Assembly: GCF_019320115.1 (NCBI RefSeq)
Contig: NC_089584.1
Span: forward strand, 59,907,633-59,971,632
Direction of reading: 5' to 3'
DNA from: Miscanthus floridulus
Lineage: Eukaryota > Streptophyta > Magnoliopsida > Poales > Poaceae
Length of the DNA stretch: 64,000 nt
The notes under the pieces were generated by a model, which was not told the DNA's origin, did not search any database, and was given only the letters and a program-made list of their open reading frames with translations. Of the stretch, positions 47,270-55,774 are shown piece by piece (positions within the stretch are counted from its first letter, which is position 1; each line of letters starts with the position of its first letter). A program made the translations under genes and the position numbers.

Positions 47270-48495
47270 TCATCAAGTACCTCACCAGCACCGAAGTACC
47301 CACCAACAAGACTAAAACCAAATGCCTAATCCATCGAAGCAAGCATTATATGCTGGTGGATGGCAACTTGATGAGGAAAAGTGCCAAGGAAGGGATACTG
47401 CAGAAATGCATCACCCAAGAAGAGGGAGTGAAACTACTTCTCAAAATTCACTCTGGTTCCTACGACAACCACGCGGCCTCGAGAAACCAGGTTGGCAAAG
47501 GTTTCTGAGCTGGTTTCTACTAGCCCACGGCCATCACCGATGCTGAAGACCTCGTCCGACATTGTGAAGGATGCCAATTTGTTGCCAAGCAAATACACAT
47601 GGCAGCACAAGAACTACAAACCATACCATCTTACTAGCCCTTCGCATGTTGGGGACTGGATATGATCAAGCCCTTCAAGCCAGCGCCAGGTGGTTTTTGA
47701 TACGTGTATGTTGCCATTGATAAGTTCTCCAAGTGGATCGAATACAAACCGCTTGTTTTGGCTACTACAAAGAAAACAGTCGAGCTCTTCGAAGACATCA
47801 TCCACAGATTCGGTTTCTCAAACAGCATTGTCACCGACCTCAGAACCACATTCACTGGTCATTATTTTTGGGATTTCTGCGAAGACTGATGCATCTCCAT
47901 CAAATATGTCTCTGTTGCCCATCCTAGAGTCAACAGCCAGGTCAAATGGGAGAATGGCATGATCCTTGATGCCCTCAAAAGGAGGCTATATCAGAAAGAA
48001 GAAAAGCATCCGAGTAGATGGCTCAAGGAGCTACCAGCTATGGTCTAGGGTCTGCACACTCAAGCTAGTCGCGGCACTAGTGTGTCTCCATATTTTTTGG
48101 TCTATGGCTCAAAAGCCATACTACCAGCGGCCATTGCCTTCCGAGCACCTAAGGTGGAACATTATGATGAAGAGCAAGCCATAACTGTTCAAACAGAGGA
48201 CGTCAATAGGGCCAAGGAGGAACACCTAATCACCTGCGTCCGCATAGCCAAATACCTAGAAGGCTTGCAGAGATACTACAACCGCAACATCAAAGGTCGT
48301 TCATTTGCTGTCGGCGACCTCATTCTCCACAGAAAGCAAAAAACCAAAGGGATGCACAAGCTCTCCTCCCACTATGAAGGGCCTTACATCGTCAAAGAGG
48401 TTACCCGACCAGGGTCTTATTGGCTATGTGACTTGGACGTAATCGATATCCCCAATTCATGGCACATCGAGCTCCTTATGCGTTTCTATCCTTGA
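47270..48495 (+). pseudogene. Integrase of element D (decayed; catalytic Glu replaced)
   Basis: The zinc-binding part lies around 47400-47600 in broken frames. Core: LDMIKPFKPAPGGF (first Asp), VAIDKFSKWIEYKPLVLATT (47710-47770), IVTDLRTTFTGHYFWDFC (second Asp, 47825-47880), then NSQVKWENGMILDALK at about 47930, where relatives have Glu in the position occupied here by Lys. C-terminal domain: SPYFLVYGSKAILPAAIAFR (48082-48140) to SHYEGPYIVKEVTRPGSYWL (48367-48426), ending H-I-E-L-L-M-R-F-Y-P, stop at 48495. No chromodomain, as expected for Tat. Confidence 0.88.
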
Positions 48496-48730
48496 AACAC
48501 TCTAGATATGTATTCTCCACTCTATGATGAATAAAGTTTTGGTCACCATAATTTGTCTCCATTATTTCTCCATTACAATTTAATCTGCACTTATGGTCGT
48601 CGAGCTCTAAGCTACTCCTTAATGAACTCCAATATGAGATCGCCATAAATGCTCTGCCACTTTTCTCCATATCTCCAACATGTGATCACCATAAACCCTC
48701 CGCCGTGTCTCTCCATATCTCTAAAATGTT

Positions 48731-49250
48731 TCGCCAATCACCAAGCATCACACGTTTTGTTCTATGCTCTATGGAGAAGACCTAGTCTTTGATCTCTCCC
48801 TACACGTGTTATGGTCTCCGCGCTCTATGTTATGGGTGGTCGGCTACGGTTCCTTGGTCACACTTGTTCCTCCTACACGTGCACGGGCTCCGTGCTTGAT
48901 GTTATGGACTATGGGCTAGCCAAGGCTGAGAGCACAGTAAAGAACTAACTGCTCGAGCGCCACTTATACTATGTATATCTCTAAGTTAATTCACCAACCA
49001 CCGAGCAGCACACGTTTTGCTCTGTTCTCTATGGAGAATACCTAGTCTCCAATCTCTCCCTACACGTGCTACGGGCTCTACGCTCTATGTTATGGGTGGT
49101 CGGCTATGGTTCCTTGGTCATGCCTGTTCCTCCTACACATGCACGGGCTCTGTGCTCGGCACTATGGACTATGGGCTAGCCAAGGCCAAAGGGTTCAGTA
49201 ACGATCTAGCTGCTCGGACGCTACTTATACTACATATAATTGCGCTAGGG
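48731..49250. repeat. Two 260-bp tandem copies in the 3' untranslated region of element D
   Basis: Copy 1 (48731-48990) and copy 2 (48991-49250) share 'cagcacacgttttg'-like, 'atgttatgggtggtcggcta' and 'ggactatgggctagccaagg' blocks. Shorter ~47-bp duplications (gatc[a/g]ccataaa...ctccatatct) lie just before, at 48630-48725. Tandem repeats between pol and the 3' LTR are known for Tat-lineage elements. Confidence 0.88.
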
Positions 49251-49401
49251 TTAACACTACAATGATTCTTCAATGAAAACTGGCAAATTGCATAAAGATG
49301 CACATGTCACTTTACAACGTTTCTGCATACAAATGTCTATCTACGCCCTTTGCGCGTTTTAACTACTCTCCCTAGTTATTACAGACTTTTCTCCAAGTAG
49401 G

Positions 49402-50777
49402 TCATCGGGCTTTGCCATCGCCGTCCATCTCGCCGAATAGGTCAATGTCACCAGTTAGCTTCTTCGCCGCGTCTTCCACCTCATCTTCCAGCTGCTGGTG
49501 CTCCATCGCTCCTGTTCCTCTGGCAAATCCGGCCCCTATCACTTGAAGGTCAATGGTAGGGTAATGGGACCGAACCACCGCAAGGGTGTGAGTAATGATG
49601 GTGACGATGGCATCGCGGTTGAAGTTTTTGAAGTTCTCCCATGACACCTTATACCTTTCGATGATGGTGTCCATAAACGGTGGCTTACCATCGGGCTGAG
49701 GAGCCGCCTCTAGGTCGATGTAGTCGAGCACCGGTTTGACTCCGGCAACTATGGCATCGAACTTGTTCCTCTTGGTCCTGGCCTCCTGCTCTAGCACATC
49801 GAACTATGCCTTAACCCTCCGATGATAGTCTATAGGCATCACAAGGATCCATCAAGCCAAGAAATTACTCCTGTAGTAACTCCAACCATGAAGTACTCAC
49901 CTTTTAGCTCCTCGGCCAGCTTCTTCACTCGCCCTGGCTCCTTTGCCTTCTCCTCTTGAAGTTGCTCGATGGCTTGGCGTAGCTGGCCAAGCTCCATATC
50001 TTGATCTACAAGCACAATAGTCATCAGCCACAATATGACTTTTCAATAATGCAAAGCACATTCACCGATACACCATACCAGCTTTCTGCTTGGAGATGCT
50101 TCTGAGCTGCTCAGACTTCTGCTCTAGTTGCTCAGAAGCACTCATCAGCTGCTCGAAGATAGTGGCTAGCTACTCGGACTTGCCCTGCAGCTACTCAGAC
50201 GCGGTCGCCAGCTGTTTGGATAGGACGCCCTTCTGGTATTCTAGATCCCACACGTTAGATTCAGTAAGGTCTCGCTCATGCTAGGCCCTCTAGATGTTCT
50301 TCTCATAAGCTTCATCGCCTTCTTGAGTTTTTCATTCTCTTCGACAAGGGGCTCCATCCTCTTGATCAGTTGGCGTCGTTGTTCAGTAGTCTGAGTTATC
50401 CCCTACAAAAGCACCAAGATTATGAAGAAGAACAATCTCCAATGTCAAAGATGAGCATTGTAGTACTTACCTTAATCTGCTTCATCACTGCTGAAAGGGC
50501 AGACTCCAGTCTCTTGAGCTCCCTGGTGGTGTCCTCCTCTTCAATAACCATCACCTCATCGTCGTGCTTGCTAAGGATTCGGACAACTTGGGGTCAAGAT
50601 TCCTCACGTTTGATCTCTTCTGCCTTGTCCTCCTCCATCATAGCTGGAGGCACCACCAGTGGGCTCGGTGGCTAGACAGCGTGTCCGACCACACCCTCTG
50701 ATGCCTCAGGGAGCGCCATCTACACCTTTGGCACCGTTGGCTTCTCCGCTCTAGACTCCGATTTTGAACCGACATCG
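49402..50777 (-). pseudogene. Antisense intron-containing gene for a coiled-coil protein in the 3' region of element D
   Basis: The minus strand shows four coding blocks: 50777-50471, 50402-50079, 50005-49901 and 49829-49402 (stop). They are separated by gaps of 68, 72 and 70 bases, each starting GT (GTAAGTAC, GTATGG, GTGAGTAC) and ending AG (TTTTGTAG, CTTGTAG, CCTATAG). The reading phase is kept across all three joints (phases 0, 1 and 1). Protein features: an acidic start (MMEEDKAEEIKREES), repeated S-E-Q-L units (SASEQLEQKSEQLRSISKQK), ELGQLRQAIEQLQEEKAKEP, and the C-terminal IVTIITHTLAVVRSHYP and KLTGDIDLFGE, reminiscent (memory only) of Pfam's 'putative gypsy type transposon' proteins. 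Several CAG-to-TAG type stops and one small frame slip near 50310 disable it. The start is uncertain: an AG at 50778 could be a further acceptor. Confidence 0.7.
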
Positions 50778-51171
50778 CTGGGGACAAGTAGATCTGAAAT
50801 TTTTTCTGATCGATTTTGATATATGGAACGTCAAAATCTGAGTTCATATATGAAAACTAGACCAGTTTTGAGAACTGACTCCGAATTAGAGGACAAAACA
50901 AGAATAATGCGCGCAAAATTGGTCACGGTAGCAAGGATTTGATGGAAATGATGGGGAAAAACACATGAACTAGACACTAACCCAACCTAACTAGCAATAA
51001 GACCTCGACCAGGACACAAACTCAACACGATGGACTCTAAAACTAATATATGCAAAGGCTATGGCACAGAAGGTTCTAGGACAGGAAAAAAATGAGTATG
51101 GCACTAGACTATGGGATGAATGCAAAACACTAAAAACTAGAGGATAAATATGAACCTGACGATATATCTTA
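50778..51171 (-). mobile_element. Leader region of a second CRM-like copy
   Basis: Untranslated sequence between the primer site (51172-51183) and the antisense gene of D. I see no coding feature. It must contain the break between D's 3' region and the C-type leader; the exact point cannot be fixed by eye. Confidence 0.5.
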
Positions 51172-51183
51172 GCTCTGATACCA
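51172..51183 (-). other. tRNA-Met primer binding site next to the CRM-like LTR
   Basis: The minus strand reads TGGTATCAGAGC, identical to the usual initiator-tRNA site, two bases after the LTR end (...CCCCTTTA at 51186). It shows that this LTR is followed by an internal region on its downstream side. Confidence 0.9.
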
Positions 51184-51185
51184 TT

Positions 51186-51862
51186 TAAAGGGGACAAGGA
51201 TCCTGATCTTCCGTCAGGTAGAGGTAACTATCATTGTGGCGGTGAATAACACACCGATCCGGCTTCAGATCGAAAGATCGAACCCTGCAATCTTAGCACC
51301 GCAACTCCTCTGGTTATCAACCAAGATATGGATTCAGTTGACCTCGCCAAGAAGGCTAACCCCTGCCTACGCAACAAAGAACACAAGCAAAAACAAGAAA
51401 GAAAACAACCAAACTATAGATGAATGATTAATCTCACGATGTTGGGGTCTCACAAACCGATGAACAGTGAAACTATTCTTAATAGATTAATCTAAGTAAA
51501 ACACCACAACGTTAATGAGAGTGACCATGGTATAATATAGAGTCTTGGGTGTCACCACCCCTTGATGTGCCTCTAATGGGCCCAAACACGATACATGGTC
51601 CAACATACCAAAAGATGGTGTCGCAGCACCCTGGTAGATTCTGGATGCTGACTTGTTTTGATGATTCCCATTGATTTTGAAGGGCTTTTGACATGATACC
51701 ACTTGCATTGGCTTCCTCATATAATTAGATTTCCATCCATATGTGGCTCGTCGAAAATAGAGCTCGGACACGCCCGTGTGACTAATTTTATGACAGACTG
51801 GTCCTGGAACCCGAGATGGGCTCCAACTTCAGTTGGACTAGGCCTCCAGCTTGTGTTGGTCA
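51186..51862 (-). mobile_element. LTR of CRM-like chromovirus C
   Basis: The end is fixed by the primer site and by the matching copy end at 41511. The start is placed at TGACCAACAC on the minus strand (51862), right after a purine-rich stretch 'gaggcggagaaaaccagcaagga' that could be the polypurine tract; this overlaps the last codons of pol. Length is about 0.68 kb. It has pol upstream and a primer site downstream. Confidence 0.7.
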
Positions 51863-53370
51863 TCCTTGCTGGTTTTCTCCGCCTCTATACCTTTCTCCAA
51901 GTTCCTCATGACCATCTCCTATGTTCCTAAGCAAGATAACATCATTAGGTAGTAGTCTATTCTTAAAAGTATGAAAAGGATCGGTTAAGAACGAGCTCAC
52001 CTCTAAATTGAGTTGGCGCAGGGTCATTGGACCTTGCATAACGGTTGGAGGATCAGCGGGTACATCCAAAGGAGTGATGTCCTCATTATCCTCCCCCTCT
52101 TGAAACTGAGTCATCCTTGACTCAAGCTCATCTTCTTCTCCCAAATAAGGTTTCAAATCTGCAATGTTAAAGGTGGGACTAACCCCAAACTTAGGTGGCA
52201 ACTCAAGTTTGTAGGCATTATCATTTATTTTCTTAATTATCTTATAAGGACCAGCTGCTCTTGGCATTAATTTAGACTTACGCAGCTCAGGAAATCTATC
52301 TTTTCTCAAATATAACCAAACCAAATCACCCGTTTCAAGTTTAATTTCTTTTTTACCTTTACTACCAGCAATTCTATACTTTTCATTCATTCTTTCAATA
52401 TTTGCTTTAGTTGTTTCATGCAACTTATGAATGAAATCAGCACGCTCTCTAGCATCACTATGTGTTCTCTCAGTGGTAGGTAAAGGCAAAAGATCAATAG
52501 GAGCATGGGGGTTAAAACCATACACTACCTGAAAAGGACTTACCTTGGTGGTGGAATGTTGCACCCTATTATATGCAAACTCCACATGCTGCAAACACTC
52601 TTCCCACATCTTCAAATTGCGATTTAAAATTGCTCTCAACATAGTGGACAATATTCGATTCACTACCTCAGTTTGCCCATCAGTTTGGGGATGACATGTT
52701 GTAGATTTGGTCCCCAATTTATTCCACAAAGTGCGCCAAAAATGACTCACGAATTTTGCATCGCAATCTAAAATAATAGTAGAAGGCATACCATGCAAGC
52801 GAATGATTTCTTAAAAGAAAAGGTCAGCAATATGAATAGCATCGTCGCTCTTATGACAAGGAATAAAATGTCCTATCTTAGAAAAATGATCAACCACCAC
52901 AAAAATAATATCCCTCCCTCTTTTAGTCCTTGGCAAACCCAACACAAAATCCATAGATATATCAGCCCAAGGAGTAGAAGGAATAGGAGGAGGCATATAC
53001 AAACCATGTGGGTTCAACCATGACTTAGCTTTTTGACATGTGGCGCACCGAGCCACGTACCGTTCTATATCTCGCCTCATCCTTGGCCAAAAGAAATATG
53101 TGGACATCACCTCCTCCGTCTTCTTGGCACCAAAATGTCCCATCAATCCGCCTCCATGTGCCTCCTACAACAACAAAAGATGAATGGAGCCAACTGGAAT
53201 GCATAGGCGGTTAGCTCTAAATAAAAACCCATCATTGATCATAAACTTGTTCCTTGTGCATCCATCTCTACAATTCAACAACATGTCCTTAAAATTAGGA
53301 TCAAGCGCATATTGTTCTTTTATTGATTCAAGCCCAAACATCCGACAATCAAGTTAGGATAGCAAGGTAT
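51860..53370 (-). pseudogene. Integrase of CRM-like element C
   Basis: Zinc domain: [20 protein letters not shown] (53110-53165) with C-A-T-C at about 53035. Core: [20 protein letters not shown] (first Asp, 52920-52970), STIILDCDAKFVSHFWRTLW (second Asp, 52735-52790), CHPQTDGQTEVVNRILSTML (Glu, 52640-52700), VSPFQVVYGFNPHAPIDLLP (52490-52550). C-terminal: SKLMPRAAGPYKIIKKINDN, FNIADLKPYLGEEDELESR. The frame from 52798 to the stop at 51860 is open. A TAA lies at 52812 and a few residues seem missing at LGTKSTTCHPQ relative to relatives. The phrasing matches CRM-type (centromeric retrotransposon-like) integrases as I remember them. Confidence 0.85.
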
Positions 53371-53941
53371 ATCATCTAGACAAAGCATCAACAATTACAT
53401 TATCCGTCCCTTTCTTGTGTTTGATAATATAAGGAAAAGATTCAATAAATTCAACCCATTTAGCATGCCTATGATTCAGATTATGTTGAGAGTGATGATA
53501 CTTAAGCGATTCATGATCAGAATGAATAACAAATTTTTTAGGCCACAAATAATGATGCCATGTCTCTAAAGAATAGACAAGTGCATACAATTCCTTATCA
53601 TACGTGGAATAATTTAGAATAGGGCCATGCAATTTTTCACTAAAGTAAGCAATGGGTTTACCATCTTGCATCAAAACACCCCCAATGCCAACTCCACTAG
53701 CATCACATTCTAGCTCAAAAGTCTTACCAAACTTTGGAAGTTGCAGCAATGGTGCTTGTGTGAGCATGTCCTTCAAAGTGTCAAAGGACTCCTCATGTGC
53801 CTTTCCCCACTGAAACACCACCCATTTCTTCATCAACTCATGCAACAGGGCAGCAATTGTGCTGAAATCTTTGACTAAGCAGCGATAGAATCCTGCAAGA
53901 CCAAGAAAACTCCTTACCTGTGTGATAGTTTGGGGAACCAG
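53371..53941 (-). pseudogene. RNase H region of element C
   Basis: Minus strand: [20 protein letters not shown] (53855-53920), the RT-RNase H linker, then [20 protein letters not shown] (53680-53740, catalytic Asp), [20 protein letters not shown] (53560-53610), [20 protein letters not shown] and [11 protein letters not shown] to 53372. The stop at 53942 is a TAG. A further stop lies at 53371. Confidence 0.88.
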
Positions 53942-54846
53942 CTAGCTCTTTATGGCTTCAATTTTCATCTCGTCCACCTTAATTCCCTGTGGAGTTACAA
54001 CATAGCCAAGAAAAGAAACTTGATCCGTGCAAAAGATGCACTTCTCAAGGTTACCAAATAATCGTGCATCACGTAAAGCATTAAAAACAACACGTAAGTG
54101 ATCCATATGTTCAACAAAAGACTTGCTGTAAATTAATATATCATCAAAGTAGACTACCACAAAATGACCAATAAATGCTCTTAAAACCTCATTCATTAAG
54201 CGTATGAAAGTGCTATGTGCATTTGTCAAACCAAAAGGCATAACTAACCACTCATACAACCCGAATTTGGTTTTAAACGCGGTTTTCCATTCATCTCCAA
54301 GTTTCATTCTAATTTGGTGGTAACCACTTCGCAAATCAATCTTGGCGAAAATTATAGAGCCACACAACTCATCAAGCATGTCATCTATCCTAGGAATAGG
54401 ATGACGATACTGAATAGTAATATTATTGATGGCTCTATAATCAACACACATACGCCAAGTTCCATCTTTCTTAGGAACCAAAAGTACAGGAATGGCACAA
54501 GGACTAAGGCTTTCATGTCCATACCCGCGGTCCAAATGGTCTTGGACTTGCCGCTGAATTTCCTTAGTCTCCTCGGGATTGGTTCGATAGGCAGCATGGT
54601 TGGGCAAGGTTGCTCCTAGAATCAAAGTAATTTGATGCTCTATCTCTCTCATAGGTGGCAGCCCCGGGGGTATCTCAGCTGGAAAAATTTCCTCATACTC
54701 CTACAAAAGGTTAGTGACAGCAGGAGGCACCGAGCTAACAATATCATCAAGTGAAAACATAGCTCATTTGCATACCAAAGCATAGTAAATATCATCATTA
54801 GAAATTTTAGCAACGTCATATTTTGTTGCAAGCATAACACCACCTT
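53942..54846 (-). pseudogene. Reverse transcriptase of element C
   Basis: Open from 54652 to 53942: [40 protein letters not shown] (54450-54510), [40 protein letters not shown] and the catalytic box YFDD at 54140-54151, intact, then [15 protein letters not shown]. Upstream (54660-54846) the same frame reads through [13 protein letters not shown] with two stops and a shift relative to the protease frame. This is the best preserved domain of C. Confidence 0.92.
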
Positions 54847-55440
54847 TCAATTTAATCCCTCGGCCTTAGAAATAGACGAAGACTTATCCTTTTTAGGTGG
54901 GAAAATAGAATTAACAACTTGTTGATTTTCAGATTGAACATCATTCAAACTAGTAGTGCGTTCTCTATCAGCTTGTACAATTTGAGCAGGGGTCAAAGGT
55001 ACCAAAGTAATTTCCTTTCCTTTATGCATAAAAGTGTATTTATTACTTCTACCATGGTGTGTAGCATCATTGTCATGTTCCCAAGGATGACCTAATAAGA
55101 GTGAATAGGCTTGCATAGGTACCACATCACAATCAATAGAATCAGCATAAGAACCAATGGAAAATAAAACTCTACAAGTTTGTGTTACCTTTGCTTTTCT
55201 AGAATCATTTAGCCACTGAATATGGTATGGACGTGGGTGCGGGCGTGTGGTCATGACAAGCTTCTTGACCAAATTAGAACTCCCCAAATTATTGCAGCTA
55301 CCTCCATCAATAATGACACATGCTCGACGGTTGCTGATGACTAAGAAAATCTGAAACAAGTTATGGCATTGTAGCTTCTCAGGTTGATATACTTGTGTGC
55401 TGAGCACCCGCTGTACAATGATGCTCCTATACGCCGTCAT
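54847..55440 (-). pseudogene. Protease region of element C
   Basis: Open frame of 197 codons containing CVIIDGGSCNNLGSSNLVKK, with D-G-G-S (55297-55308) where many retroelement proteases have D-S/T-G-A/S; CRM-like elements commonly read IDGGSCNN. It continues with PHPRPYHIQWLNDSRKAKVT and SLLLGHPWEHDNDATHHGRS, ending in a linker to RT (PPKKDKSSSISKAEGLN). The frame is intact but isolated by stops on both sides. Confidence 0.85.
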
Positions 55441-55774
55441 GGCCTCGTCACCAAGGACTTCGCCGCCCTCCTCATCTGTATCTTCGTCTTCTTTATCTTC
55501 AATGTCAGTGGTGCTAATGTAACCATCTTCTGCAACAATTTATGCCCGCTGACTTGGGCAGTCCTTCTATACATGGCCAATTCCATGGCAGTGGTGGCAC
55601 TGAATGCCCAAAGTGCATCCCGTTGATGCAACGGATGAGGCACTCTTGGTAGGCACCTGCAAAGAATTTTTACCTGAATCTAAAGGTCGTGTAGGAGGTG
55701 CCTTACGTGTAGTGGTAACTCCAGAGGCTGCTGGTCGCTTGCTCGCTGGTGGAGATGCCCGAAAAGTGGTTGGC
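55441..55774 (-). pseudogene. C-terminal gag of element C with zinc knuckle
   Basis: The minus-strand CCHC motif C-H-H-C-H-G-I-G-H-V-stop-K-D-C (C-X2-C-X4-H-X4-C) lies at 55558-55599 and holds one TAG stop inside. Upstream is a Pro/Arg/Thr-rich linker. An acidic stretch (Glu/Asp codons) follows the knuckle at 55450-55510. The gene is cut at 55774 by the solo LTR; the N-terminal part resumes at 60589. Confidence 0.8.

Noticed and set aside
51186..51862. Proof of centromere location from the CRM-like element
   Set aside because: CRM-like elements also occur outside centromeres; no centromeric satellite is present in the window.
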